Of a DNA stretch of 41,898 bases, positions 8,540 to 18,575 are shown one piece after another (within the stretch, counting starts at the first letter, position 1; the number at the start of each line of letters is the position of its first letter). This DNA comes from a virus. The stretch is taken from positions 1 through 41,898 of the IMG/VR virus record IMGVR_UViG_3300030107_000319. The stretch is one strand, 5' to 3'. The notes beneath the pieces were generated by a model. That model did no database searches and was not told where the DNA came from. It saw nothing but the letters and a program-made list of their open reading frames with translations. The translations under genes were made by a program, and so were the position numbers.

Positions 8540-8826
8540 GTCTTTCAGAAAAAACTAAAAAAGCCCTATCTAATAAAGCAGAAGCAGCCCGTAAAAAAGG
8601 CAAAAAAGTAACCGCTGGTCAACTTGCTCGTGTATATAAACGAGGGCTTGCTGCGTATAAAACAGGGCATCGTCCTGGAACTTCACAACACCAATGGGCT
8701 ATGGCTCGTGTAAATTCTGTATTGACAGGCGGTAAAGCTGCTACTGTCGATAAAGATATTATGAAAGGCGGTAAAGCTAAAAAACCAGCCGCTAAGAAAA
8801 AGCCAGCTAAGAAGAAAAAATCATGA
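8536..8826 (+). CDS. Small basic protein with Lys/Ala/Pro tail, DNA-binding candidate
   Basis: 96 residues. The core YKTGHRPGTSQHQWAMARVN followed by SVLTGG and a D-K-D-I end matches a small family of unknown function shared by phages and large DNA viruses. The C-terminal tail (KKPAAKKKPAKKKKS) is histone-H1-like and would be disordered and DNA-binding. Coupled by ATGA to both neighbours. With its upstream partner it could condense or bind the packaged genome; this is an inference from charge and position. Confidence 0.65.
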   Translation: MSLSEKTKKALSNKAEAARKKGKKVTAGQLARVYKRGLAAYKTGHRPGTSQHQWAMARVNSVLTGGKAATVDKDIMKGGKAKKPAAKKKPAKKKKS

Positions 8827-9767
8827 CACGACTTTTCGATGACGAACAAAGTTCTTCATTGATTACTTCGATGATGAATCCTGAATCTAACGCTTCTAAA
8901 TTTATAGAACAAGGCGAAGATATCGGGCTACCTCGCGATGTTACGATGGATATTCTTAATAAATACGCTACATATGGCGCGAATACGGGTATTGGTAATT
9001 TAGGCGGGGAACGATTAGTTAATGCTTTAAACGAAGAATACCGTAAACGTGTCGATGCGCCTTTACAAAGTGACTCTCAAGAAATGTTCTTAGGCGGTAT
9101 TCCAGTTTTGTCATCTATCGCTGAATTTATAGCTGGTCTAGGCACAGGTGCTGTAGATGCTATTACAAGTGTTTTTAAAGCTGCTCCAGAAGCTGTAGCA
9201 TCGGTTACAGATGGAGGGGGAGCTGCAATTAAACAAGCTGTAGAAGCACCTACTCTCGGTATTCCAATAGATGTAGAGGGTGCTTCGGGTCAGATGTTAA
9301 ACCCTATCCGTGAGACTGCAGCTAGTGCACCTGAGGCAGTGGAAGAACTTAGTAAATTAGAAAAATTTATAGAAGAAAACCCTGTCGCAGCTAGAACTAT
9401 TTTAAGTGGTAGTGAAGATCTCGCTGCTTTATTAGGGAGACAGCTAGGTTCGAGAGGTGATAAAGGGCCGCGAACTGGGGTTAGAAGTCGCACGTTTAGA
9501 GGTCAACCTAGACAAATCAAATCAACTCGTATCGGTATGGCTGAAGGCGGTAAACCCGATGAGGGTTCTGTGCTTGGTCGTAGGTTATTTATACAAGGCG
9601 GCGAAGTTGATGGCCCTGGAGGGCCAAAAGAAGATTTAGTACCGATATGGGCAAGCGATAGCGAATACGTCGTATCGGAAAAAGGTGTTAGAAATATGGG
9701 CGGCGGCGATTTTGAAAAAGGGATCGCGGCTCTTGATAAAATAAATTTTGGTAAGCGAAATGTCTGA
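8823..9767 (+). CDS. Putative virion protein with GGEVDGPGGPKED motif
   Basis: 314 residues. After an Ala/Gly/Val-rich helical middle, the C-terminal part (from about residue 250) holds FIQGGEVDGPGGPKEDLVP followed by IWASDSEYVVSEKGVRNMGGG. This GG-x-V-x-GPGG-D-x-P-x-SDSEYVVS pattern recurs in tail and connector proteins of many marine phages, where LSDGEYV-type loops are common. It shares an ATGA start overlap with the basic protein gene and overlaps the next gene by 8 bases. Structural role likely, precise position in the particle unknown. Confidence 0.6.
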   Translation: MTRLFDDEQSSSLITSMMNPESNASKFIEQGEDIGLPRDVTMDILNKYATYGANTGIGNLGGERLVNALNEEYRKRVDAPLQSDSQEMFLGGIPVLSSIAEFIAGLGTGAVDAITSVFKAAPEAVASVTDGGGAAIKQAVEAPTLGIPIDVEGASGQMLNPIRETAASAPEAVEELSKLEKFIEENPVAARTILSGSEDLAALLGRQLGSRGDKGPRTGVRSRTFRGQPRQIKSTRIGMAEGGKPDEGSVLGRRLFIQGGEVDGPGGPKEDLVPIWASDSEYVVSEKGVRNMGGGDFEKGIAALDKINFGKRNV

Positions 9768-11235
9768 AGAACAACAAGCATATAGTTATCAAGCCCCAGA
9801 CCAATATCTTTATAATTTACTTACTGGCGGCGGCGGAGCGTTTGGGCTACTTCCTACAGTTCAACAATATTACGCAGATACGATTGCAAATATTGGTGAG
9901 AAAGATAGAAGCCCGTTTACTTATAGTGACGAACGTATTGCAGATTTTTCTCCTAGAGAACAATATGCGATGCAACTCGCAGACGCAGGTATCGGCGCTT
10001 ATCAACCATATTTAGCTCGCGCTACGGGATTAACAGAAGAGGCGTTAGCTACACAAGCTGGAGGTATTTCCGAAGCTAAAGCTGCTCAATTACGAGCGCA
10101 ACAACAAGGCGAAGATTATACTCGTACAGGTATTAGAGCTACTCGTGGAGCAGAACGAGGGTTACGAGGAGATTTAACCGCTGCAGAAAGAGCTGCGCGA
10201 AGGGGCGTAAGTGCGCAACAGCCGTTTATAGATAGAGCGGCAAGAGATATTAGGCGTAGTCAAAGAGGTTTTGACCCGAGTTCTATAGATGCGTTTATGG
10301 ATCCGTACGAAGATGCGGTAGTACAACAAACGATAAAAGATATACAAAAAGGTCAAGCTACTGGGGATATAGCAAGACGCGCTTCTGATGTAGCGCAAGG
10401 CGCGTTAGGTGGTTCTAGGTCAAGAATATCCCAACAAGAATCTGATGATGCTGCGACACGTGCGATGATGAAAGAAGTCGGCGCTATTCGTAGTGCTGGA
10501 TTCGGTAGTTCTCGTGACGCAGCGATGAGTGAATTTGCTCGGCAACGAGCGGCAGACGCACAAGCCGCTGGGCTGCAATCAGGATTAGGCGCACAAGTTG
10601 GAGGAGCGCAATCAGGACTTTCTTCATTATTAAGTGGGTTGGGTGCGCAACGGTATGGTGCAGGAATGGGTACAGCAGGTGCGCTTACTGGTGCAGGTCA
10701 ACAACTTTACGGAATGGGCGCTGGTTCTTCGGGTGCTTTAGCAGGATTAGCCGGTCAATTATCAGGTGCGCAAACTGGTGCAGCATCAGCAATGACGGGA
10801 TTAGCTGGTCAACAACAAGGTTTCCGTCAAGGTGATGTAGCTTCGATGATGAACGTCGGTGCGATGAACCGTGCTAGAAACCAAGCACTGATGGATTTAA
10901 ATTATCAAAATTTCGTAGGTCAGTTTAATTTACCACAACAGTTGATGTCTGGTTATGCTAATTTCTTAACAGGCGCTGGCCCGTTATTAGGTGGTGTTGG
11001 TTATTCTGGGCCGTCACAACAATCACCGTATGGTACTGTTACGACAACTGGTATGGCTGGCGGTGGTCGAACAGACGGTAAACCGATACCTGAAGATAAT
11101 AAAGGTTTACCGGCGTTAGCAAGAAAAGCACCAGAAGTTGTTAAACGAATGGGTTATCAAGTCCCTCAAAAGAAACGCTCAGGTGGGATAGTAAACGCTC
11201 GTTTCCCAATGTCCTCTCGTAAGATGGGAGCATAA
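9760..11235 (+). CDS. Putative internal virion/ejection protein (Ala/Gly/Gln-rich)
   Basis: 491 residues from ATG 9760; an in-frame TTG at 9748 is less likely because the ATG overlaps the previous stop by 8 bases as elsewhere here. The middle (about 90-250) is helical, rich in Ala, Arg and Gln; residues 260-360 are low-complexity repeats of the GAQ-SGLSSLLSGLGAQ kind. The C-terminus has MAGGGRTDGKP. Position just before 789- and 1211-residue proteins recalls the T7 gp14-gp15-gp16 order, whose products form the DNA ejection channel. Homology is not visible by eye. Confidence 0.55.
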   Translation: MSEEQQAYSYQAPDQYLYNLLTGGGGAFGLLPTVQQYYADTIANIGEKDRSPFTYSDERIADFSPREQYAMQLADAGIGAYQPYLARATGLTEEALATQAGGISEAKAAQLRAQQQGEDYTRTGIRATRGAERGLRGDLTAAERAARRGVSAQQPFIDRAARDIRRSQRGFDPSSIDAFMDPYEDAVVQQTIKDIQKGQATGDIARRASDVAQGALGGSRSRISQQESDDAATRAMMKEVGAIRSAGFGSSRDAAMSEFARQRAADAQAAGLQSGLGAQVGGAQSGLSSLLSGLGAQRYGAGMGTAGALTGAGQQLYGMGAGSSGALAGLAGQLSGAQTGAASAMTGLAGQQQGFRQGDVASMMNVGAMNRARNQALMDLNYQNFVGQFNLPQQLMSGYANFLTGAGPLLGGVGYSGPSQQSPYGTVTTTGMAGGGRTDGKPIPEDNKGLPALARKAPEVVKRMGYQVPQKKRSGGIVNARFPMSSRKMGA

Positions 11236-11236
11236 C

Positions 11237-13606
11237 GTGGCTAACGGTTTCGGTTTTGATGTAACTAAAAAATCTCCTGCACTATTGCAACCAGTGCAAA
11301 TACAACCTGCTCGTGTGCAATTCCCTACTCCACGCCCTGCTACCCGTCGTCGTGAAAAAGATCCTGATAAACAATTAGTGCAATACGGAGCTGGTTTATT
11401 AGCGCCCGTATTAGGTGAGCTTTTAACTAGAGGTTTGGGTGCGATTCCAGGAATAGATAAGTTTATTTATGAAGATCCCGCAGAGACGAGACAAGAATTT
11501 GGATTGCCAACTTTAGTAGATTCCGTAGATCCCAATGCTGTTTTGACAGATGAACAGAAAAAACGAGCTACGATGTTATCAGAAAATCCTGAGTTTGCGC
11601 AATTACTCCGCAAAGATCCTCAGGGCCGACCATTCGTAGGCATTAGTGATCCCCGACAAATGGAGTTAGCAAGAAGACGAGGTTTAGTTCGTCAAGCGTT
11701 TGGTGATCCTGGGGATATGCCTCGTAGAAAAACTTTTTTAGGAGAGATAGCTAGTCAAATTGGAGGGGTACTTCCTGGGTTAGCGTTAGATGACGATGGA
11801 GATATATCAACATTCGTTGGCGCATCTCAAGCAGCAAATAAAATAGCTAGTGGTATCGAAGCAGCTAAACTTGATAACTATCTTAAATTAGAACGTAAAA
11901 GAGCAGAATCTTTATTAGCCGTAGGCGATCTTAAAGATTACATTGGTTATTCTAATTTTATGAGACAAGGGACTTCTACTGATACACAAGTAACGCGACA
12001 AATAAAAGCCTCTAAAGACGGCACGGTACAATATATTTTAAGTAGGGGTGATAAAGAGATAGATGCGGTCATGGGGCCAGACGGAACGCGATATAGCGTT
12101 CCGAAAGGGCAGTATTATGTAGATCCTAATTTTCTATTTACCGAAGAAAAAGCAGATAAACCTGTTAATCATATGTTTTTAGTAAATAGCAATGATATTA
12201 CTGATGTTAGCGAAGGGTTTACACAATACGAAGTAATAGAGGGTAGATACGTTCCTGTTAATTACATTCGGGATAAAGGTGATGAAGGTAAATATAAACG
12301 CGCTGATGATTGGGCTGCAGGGCGAGTAAGGGATGGCCAAAATGTAATTTGGGTTAAACCTCCTTCTAATTTTTATGAGTTACAAAAAACAGCACCGAAA
12401 CAATTCCCAGAGTTAGTTGATCTTTGGAAAGAGAGATCAACAAGCCAAAGAACTCTTTTAGCCAGTGTTAAACCTCTTATGGTTTTAGCACAAGGAGCAT
12501 TAAGAGCAGACGGTATAAATCCAGATACTGGCGAGCCTTTACTCGATCAAGCTGGTCGTCCGATAAAAGATGTGGATTTATTAACGACGGTAGGTGGTTT
12601 AAAACCATTTATAGCAGAACTTACTAGGGAAGCGCAAAGCGCATTAAGATTTGTTAGTGACACCTTAGCTATTGAAGATAATACAAGTCCTAGAAATGTT
12701 TTTACTAATTATTACGAATCTCAAGCAGACCAAAATAATTATTTCTTAAAGTTTTATGACGCTCAAAACTCATTTATTAATGCAATAGACCGAGGGTTAG
12801 GTCAAGCAGAAATAGATAAACAAAGAACTCGCTACTATACAGCGATGAAACAATATCGGGATAATGTTGCTGACCAAGGTGGTCAGACTGATTTTCTTGA
12901 TAACTTGTTGAATTTTAGTAATGAGTCTTTCGAAGACTTTTTACAAGTTGGTGCAGATAGAGCAAAAATTGCAGCAGCTCAAACACAATTAGCTTATACA
13001 ATCGCAGCACAAGACGGTAATACAGGTACGGCTCTTTCTGATCGAGACGTTTCTAATTATTTGATGAGAGCAGGTTTCGGATCTAAAAATCCAAAAGAAC
13101 TTTTAGATAAAGCAGAACTGTTAATGGTTACTTTGTTAGAAGATTTTGACGGTAATACTACATTAGCTAACCTGAGTGGGGCTGCTCTTTTCCCCGACGA
13201 CATTAGTTCAAAAACTCTCGCTGATCGGCATCTTCGTGGATATGGTATTTCTCAAAGAGATTTAGATTTTATTACAGATTTAAATAACCCAGAGAAAGAA
13301 CGTATAGCGAAAGCAGAAAGTATTTTGGACGAGATGGGTAGAAAAACACAGACGCTCGCCGGACAACATTTTGATTATAACCGTAAAACAGGTCGAATAG
13401 AATTGCGCACCGTAGATAAGATCATGCAACAAAGTATGCGCAAATATTATGACTTCTTTAATAATGTCTTTTTACCGTATCAAGGTACAAGTGTCGACAA
13501 TATAGTTAGGCAAATAGCGCAAGCAGCGGCCTCTGGACAAGGGCAACGCCTCAATGTACAAGATAGGCAACCCACACCTGGACAAAGACAACTAGATCCG
13601 ATGTAA
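11237..13606 (+). CDS. Large virion protein, candidate T7 gp15-like ejection protein
   Basis: 789 residues, GTG start two bases after the previous stop. The sequence is soluble, mostly helical from about residue 370 on, with no membrane segment or enzyme motif I recognise; the N-terminus is Pro-rich (PTPRPATRRREKDPD). T7 gp15 is 747 residues and lies in the same relative position before a very large protein, so an internal core/ejection role is inferred from size and order only. Tape-measure-like or tail-hub alternatives cannot be excluded. Confidence 0.5.
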   Translation: MANGFGFDVTKKSPALLQPVQIQPARVQFPTPRPATRRREKDPDKQLVQYGAGLLAPVLGELLTRGLGAIPGIDKFIYEDPAETRQEFGLPTLVDSVDPNAVLTDEQKKRATMLSENPEFAQLLRKDPQGRPFVGISDPRQMELARRRGLVRQAFGDPGDMPRRKTFLGEIASQIGGVLPGLALDDDGDISTFVGASQAANKIASGIEAAKLDNYLKLERKRAESLLAVGDLKDYIGYSNFMRQGTSTDTQVTRQIKASKDGTVQYILSRGDKEIDAVMGPDGTRYSVPKGQYYVDPNFLFTEEKADKPVNHMFLVNSNDITDVSEGFTQYEVIEGRYVPVNYIRDKGDEGKYKRADDWAAGRVRDGQNVIWVKPPSNFYELQKTAPKQFPELVDLWKERSTSQRTLLASVKPLMVLAQGALRADGINPDTGEPLLDQAGRPIKDVDLLTTVGGLKPFIAELTREAQSALRFVSDTLAIEDNTSPRNVFTNYYESQADQNNYFLKFYDAQNSFINAIDRGLGQAEIDKQRTRYYTAMKQYRDNVADQGGQTDFLDNLLNFSNESFEDFLQVGADRAKIAAAQTQLAYTIAAQDGNTGTALSDRDVSNYLMRAGFGSKNPKELLDKAELLMVTLLEDFDGNTTLANLSGAALFPDDISSKTLADRHLRGYGISQRDLDFITDLNNPEKERIAKAESILDEMGRKTQTLAGQHFDYNRKTGRIELRTVDKIMQQSMRKYYDFFNNVFLPYQGTSVDNIVRQIAQAAASGQGQRLNVQDRQPTPGQRQLDPM

Positions 13607-13607
13607 C

Positions 13608-16600
13608 ATGGCACAAGCTAATCCTTTAGCACAAACTGATTTTGCTAGGGCGTATATAGATGTTTCGCCAGATTTCAACGTGGACGACAGTTTATTTAAA
13701 CAATTACAGGCTCATTTAGAGTCGGATGAGACGACGGCTACTTTAGGATTCGTTCAAGGAGCGAGAGTACCTGATCTTTTTGATAGTGATACAGATTATC
13801 GAAGATATCTAACTTATTACTATGCAGATCAAATAGCTAAAGACGCAAGTAAAACGACTCCTCAAGATGCACTTGCTGCAACAGAGTATTTACAAGGATT
13901 GTCAGACGTAGGCGGTACTAGGGCCGAAGCTCTTGAAAATTACAGAAGTCGAATGAGACTTTATCAGGGGCCGAGTTTAAATATCCAACCTCTCCAAAGA
14001 CGTGCGTTTAAAGACGAATACGATCGTTTTAAACAAAGAATTTTCGACCCTTCTGTGCCACCAAAAGGCGACGATTTTACTCGTACCGATTACTCCCCGA
14101 TAACGGGAGTAAATATGATGAGCGAAGAAGAACGTCAAGAGTTCGCTGATAATAATATAAACCCTGATCGTTATTTTAACGCTGGACAAAGTTATCAAGA
14201 CCAGTTTATTACAGGTTTCAGGGAGGGTGATTTAGACCTCCGTCCTATAATTGATACGAATGCATATAGAATAGGCGCTCTTTTAAGAAATCAGTTCGTT
14301 TTTAATAAAGACATGCCTTGGCGATTAAAACTTTTCGCCGGAGGTGCTTTTAATCCTACCCCCGAAGAAGCTGAATTCGCTATGGCGGATGAGTTTCCTG
14401 ATATTAAAGGTCGGATTCGATATTTATTCCCATTACAACCTGATAGGGGTTTAGGTGTACTTGTCCCGAAACAAGATGATTCGGGAGAGATGGAGATTAT
14501 TCCTCTTAGACCAGAGGCTGGTTTAGAAGAAATATTAGATATAACTGCCGAACTTACGATGCAGGAAACGACTCCAATTTTATTAGAGTTGAGTAGAGGA
14601 GGACTTAAAAATACAGCTAATAGAATTGGTAATGCAGTTCGTCGAGTTTTAGGTAAAGAAGAAAAAGCTAAAAAACATGTCCCCGTAGGCGGGATGAAAC
14701 GAGCTGTCGGAAACGCAGCTATGGTAGCTGCAGAAGCATCATTAGGTAGGGTTATACAGCTATCAGCCGCAAGACAAGCAGAAGTAAATAATTTAAGTTT
14801 TGAGCGGATATTAGACGACGCTAGTATGGCTGCTGTACTAGCAGGTGTAGGTTCTTTAGGAGTATCAGCTACATTAGGTACGTTAGGAATTATACATAAT
14901 GCTTTTTTCGGCAAAGATATTCCTGCAAAAACGCTTGAAGACCTCATGGGAGCAATCGAAGAACTTAAATTAAGACGAGTCGACAAAGACTTCCCTGTAG
15001 AATTTACTAACGAAGATTTAAAACAAATAGCAGCTGAAGCTGGTGAAAGTATCGGTAAAGAAGCTAACTTAGTATTTACATTAGGTCAATTGACAGGGAA
15101 AGACGACATATTAAAGTTAGAGTCAGAACTCTATAACTTTTTACAAAACCGTAATTTTCCTGAAACAAGGGTTTTTGAAGAAGCTATTTATAATAACCGC
15201 GAAGTTGCCGCTACTTTTTGGCAAGCCTTAACGAAACAAACAGATACTGATATTACTGCAGAGCAATTCGTTAAAACTTTACAAGCACGTCAAGAAGAAA
15301 TACAAAAACTCGCGCAAAGAGCTGCTCAAAAAGAAATAAGTTTACTTAAAAAAGAAGCAGCGATACCCAGCACTGTCATTTCTAAATATCGCGTTTTAGC
15401 AGATGAGTCAGTCGATGACTTAGCAGAAATATTTACAAGAAAGAGTGGGTCAGGTTATCAAATCTATCGTTCAAGCCCTGTAATATTAAAGCAAGCAGAT
15501 GACGAATATGCTAAGAGAGTAAGTACTTTTGAAGATGCAGTGCAAGGTCTCGCAGATATAGAAGTCGACCCAACTATTGTACAACAAGCGTTTCAAGATT
15601 TGAGGAGTAGAGGAGGAACGGACAGAATTCTAAAACTACTCGGCAACGTCAGATTAGCAGAAGCAATACGAGAAATTACGCCTATGGGAGAAGGGGGCGT
15701 TAGTACATTAAAACGTCTCGCTGGCGAAAAACAAGTAACAGAAGCAGGCGAAACTGTTGAGCCTATTACATACGACGTACCTACTTTATTTTCTATAAAA
15801 GAAGCTGTTGAAAGTTTATTAGGTAACAGCGGTGATAAAGGTTTACAAGCTGCTGCAATACGCTTTCGAAATACGATTGATGAACAAATAGAAACAACTT
15901 TAAATAGTGCCGCTAAAACAGATTTAGAAGCTCAAGGTATTAATCCCACACCGGCGCTTATCGAAGAATACCGTAGAACAGGGGAGCGATTTACCGATTA
16001 TAATCGCGCTCGTAAACAACTTTTTGCTTACCAAGATAGTTTCGATAGAGATTATATTAAAACTTTAGCGGCACAAAGCCCAGAAGAAGTTCTGCCTTTC
16101 GTTTTAAATAGCAACCCGAGACAACTAAATAATTATATAGATTTAGTAAATATGTCTCCCGATTCCGAATCGAAACTAGCTTCGTTAAGAAAACTCGTTA
16201 TTAAAGATATCGAAGGGGTAGTAAACCCATCTGATGATTTAGCTACACAAAATAAACAGTGGGCTGAATATTTAGACAAAAACGAAAAACAATTAGAAGC
16301 ACTATTTCCCGAGGCAGATTTTTTAGAATTAAAAGATTGGTCTAAAGTTTTAGGTACAGCCGAAGCGGATGCTTTAGAAATACAACAAAACTTGGATAAA
16401 GTCGCAGAAGCTCTTGGTTTAGACGTTGACTTTACAGATTTTATCAAACGTCTGTTTGGCACTTCTGCAGATGAAAGAATTACCGATGTTGATCTAATAA
16501 AATTAGAAAAATTAGGCGATATTTTAAAACAATATCCAGGAGCGCAACAACAAGCCTATCAAGTATTTAGAGGCGCTCTGAAAAGGAAGTTCGAAAGTTT

Positions 16601-17243
16601 TAAAGCTGGTTTAGAAAAAGCTGGGTCTCCTGGAGAGGAATCAACACAAGGGGACGTTTTCGACCTTAACGCTTTTAAATTATTTATAGATTCAGGTTTC
16701 GCGTCTGGTCAAACGGGACAAGACCAATTAGCAAAACGACTTATACCTATATTTGGTAAAGACGTAGGTAGAGAATATGCTCGAGATTTACGAGCTTTTG
16801 CTTTTTTAATACAAAAACAAGATGCAGCAACAGCTGATAAAGTATTACAAAAAACACAAGGTAACTCAAGACAGACGGCTGGCGAGTGGCAAGGGATTAT
16901 CTCTTCTTTGCAAAGAATTTTCGTACCTGTGTTAAGTCAAGCGAGTAGAAGAATTACTTACGCAAATGAATTATTACGTTTAAAAGCACAAGCAGATTTA
17001 TTAGATGTAGTTACTAACCCTGATTCTTTAAAAAAGTATATCAAAAGTAGAAACAAAAAATTTACTGCAAAACAGTATTTAGCGTTTTTAGGTGGATTAA
17101 CAGCAGCTCGCTTAGAGGATATTGGTAGTGGTCGAGACGAACAGCCTTTCGAGCAAAAGTTAGGAGTGTTAGGCGGTTTCGGAACCGCTGTCGGTACAAG
17201 AATCGACGACTTGCTCGGAGACGAGGACGAAGATGAACTTTAA
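13608..17243 (+). CDS. Very large virion protein, candidate T7 gp16-like ejection protein
   Basis: 1211 residues, the largest gene of the window, starting one base after the previous stop. Predicted strongly helical with several coiled-coil-like stretches (for example KTLQARQEEIQKLAQRAAQK) and two moderately hydrophobic Ala/Gly stretches near residues 365-430 that could insert in membranes. T7 gp16 is 1318 residues and crosses the cell envelope during DNA entry; size and order fit. I see no lytic transglycosylase motif (no clear ES...GLMQ), so if it is gp16-like the muramidase domain is absent. The C-terminus is acidic (GDEDEDEL). Confidence 0.5.
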   Translation: MAQANPLAQTDFARAYIDVSPDFNVDDSLFKQLQAHLESDETTATLGFVQGARVPDLFDSDTDYRRYLTYYYADQIAKDASKTTPQDALAATEYLQGLSDVGGTRAEALENYRSRMRLYQGPSLNIQPLQRRAFKDEYDRFKQRIFDPSVPPKGDDFTRTDYSPITGVNMMSEEERQEFADNNINPDRYFNAGQSYQDQFITGFREGDLDLRPIIDTNAYRIGALLRNQFVFNKDMPWRLKLFAGGAFNPTPEEAEFAMADEFPDIKGRIRYLFPLQPDRGLGVLVPKQDDSGEMEIIPLRPEAGLEEILDITAELTMQETTPILLELSRGGLKNTANRIGNAVRRVLGKEEKAKKHVPVGGMKRAVGNAAMVAAEASLGRVIQLSAARQAEVNNLSFERILDDASMAAVLAGVGSLGVSATLGTLGIIHNAFFGKDIPAKTLEDLMGAIEELKLRRVDKDFPVEFTNEDLKQIAAEAGESIGKEANLVFTLGQLTGKDDILKLESELYNFLQNRNFPETRVFEEAIYNNREVAATFWQALTKQTDTDITAEQFVKTLQARQEEIQKLAQRAAQKEISLLKKEAAIPSTVISKYRVLADESVDDLAEIFTRKSGSGYQIYRSSPVILKQADDEYAKRVSTFEDAVQGLADIEVDPTIVQQAFQDLRSRGGTDRILKLLGNVRLAEAIREITPMGEGGVSTLKRLAGEKQVTEAGETVEPITYDVPTLFSIKEAVESLLGNSGDKGLQAAAIRFRNTIDEQIETTLNSAAKTDLEAQGINPTPALIEEYRRTGERFTDYNRARKQLFAYQDSFDRDYIKTLAAQSPEEVLPFVLNSNPRQLNNYIDLVNMSPDSESKLASLRKLVIKDIEGVVNPSDDLATQNKQWAEYLDKNEKQLEALFPEADFLELKDWSKVLGTAEADALEIQQNLDKVAEALGLDVDFTDFIKRLFGTSADERITDVDLIKLEKLGDILKQYPGAQQQAYQVFRGALKRKFESFKAGLEKAGSPGEESTQGDVFDLNAFKLFIDSGFASGQTGQDQLAKRLIPIFGKDVGREYARDLRAFAFLIQKQDAATADKVLQKTQGNSRQTAGEWQGIISSLQRIFVPVLSQASRRITYANELLRLKAQADLLDVVTNPDSLKKYIKSRNKKFTAKQYLAFLGGLTAARLEDIGSGRDEQPFEQKLGVLGGFGTAVGTRIDDLLGDEDEDEL

Positions 17244-18573
17244 AGTATTTGAAACACCGATAGCTCCTACTCCAGAAACACGTCCTATGGAAATGTATGG
17301 AGGAGGCGAAGTCAAACCTGCCCGTATGTTTACCGGCGGTCGATTTGGTGGTGCGCCTCCACAAAGAACAGAAAATACAGAAAACGAACCAACTCCAGAA
17401 GAAATAGCTGCTTTTAATTATATGTATGGCCCTTCAGCTTCTGAAGCAGCAGGGTTTAATCCTGCAGCAACGATGAATTACAGTGACGGCGTTGCTGATA
17501 GTATGGGTTTATTTGACGATGTCCCTGATTCTGTAGGAGAACAATCTTCAGGAGGGATGACCCAAGAAGAACGAGACGCATTAACAGAAGCAGCACTACA
17601 AGCGGATAGAGCAGAGGCAGCGGAACAACTTCAGTTCCAATTAGAAAGAAGTGAATATGTAGACGCTCTTACTCCTGGAGAAATAGATCTCTTAATTAGT
17701 GGCGGCAAGTTAACGGCAGAACAAGCTGCGTTACTTACACAAAACTATCAAGTTACCGAAGAGCAATTAGCGGAATTATTCGCTCAAGGGTTACTTACTG
17801 AAGAGCAAATTAGAGCGATAGTTGAGGGAGTAGTCGAAGAAGAAGAAGCGGGTGAATCAGAAAGTTCTGAAGAAGGTATCGTAGCTGGGTTAACCGAAGA
17901 ACAAATTAATGAGTTGATTCAACAAGGGTTAGCGGGTCTCGATATGTCGACCTACGCAACTCAAGAAGATATACAAGGTTTAGAAGCATTATTCCAAAAT
18001 TATTTAACGCCTGAACAATTAGAAGCGTATTTACCAACAGAAGATACGAGTACGATAGATGCGTTAACGAAACGTATTGCAGATTTAGAAGCTCAATACG
18101 CTAACGTAACATCACAATATGAAGCGGATGCAGTAAACCAACAAATCGCTGATGCAAAACAAGAAGTAAGTAATTTCTTTGCTAGTTCTGCGCCTACTGG
18201 CCCACGAACAGGATCTACTTCGCAGTTTGATTCAGGTGTTTCGTTCCTTCCTGGCAGTAGTCCGATGGCTAATTTGATAGAAGGGCAACGAGAAGGTTTA
18301 GGTCAAGATGCGTTTACGTCTTATTTAAAAACATTTACGCCTAGTTATAGTGATTACGAAGAGCCATTTAGCCCTGAAGAATATAATCAAAGAAACCAAC
18401 CGTTTATGGGCGGTATGTATAACAACCCATTTACCGGCGGTATGTCATATAAACCTCCAGGAAAATCAGCGATGGGGGGACAAGTTTCTAACGGGATTAT
18501 GGATTTAACAAATTTCGAAACTAACGTACAGCCGTTTCAAAATGCTTTTCGGCCTAATGTACCAAGGAACTAA
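17233..18573 (+). CDS. Putative virion-associated protein with TEEQ-type helical repeats
   Basis: 446 residues, overlapping the previous gene by 11 bases. The N-terminus has MYGGGEVKPARMFTGG, similar in style to the MAEGG/MAGGG motifs of other virion proteins here. Residues about 150-275 contain several short helical units of the form LT-x-EQ-x-x-L-x-x-x-G (LTAEQAALL, VTEEQLAELFAQG, LTEEQIRAI, LTEEQINELIQQG, LTPEQLEAYL). The C-terminus is Pro/Gly/Asn-rich. Probably structural or assembly-related; no defined family. Confidence 0.5.
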   Translation: MNFKVFETPIAPTPETRPMEMYGGGEVKPARMFTGGRFGGAPPQRTENTENEPTPEEIAAFNYMYGPSASEAAGFNPAATMNYSDGVADSMGLFDDVPDSVGEQSSGGMTQEERDALTEAALQADRAEAAEQLQFQLERSEYVDALTPGEIDLLISGGKLTAEQAALLTQNYQVTEEQLAELFAQGLLTEEQIRAIVEGVVEEEEAGESESSEEGIVAGLTEEQINELIQQGLAGLDMSTYATQEDIQGLEALFQNYLTPEQLEAYLPTEDTSTIDALTKRIADLEAQYANVTSQYEADAVNQQIADAKQEVSNFFASSAPTGPRTGSTSQFDSGVSFLPGSSPMANLIEGQREGLGQDAFTSYLKTFTPSYSDYEEPFSPEEYNQRNQPFMGGMYNNPFTGGMSYKPPGKSAMGGQVSNGIMDLTNFETNVQPFQNAFRPNVPRN

Positions 18574-18575
18574 TT

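Noticed and set aside
14291-14986. 231-codon open frame on the minus strand
   Set aside because: It lies wholly inside the 1211-codon virion gene, has biased Ser/Pro composition and no initiation site or promoter.
13608-17243. Lytic transglycosylase domain as in T7 gp16
   Set aside because: No convincing catalytic Glu motif of that family was found in the N-terminal part, so it was not claimed.
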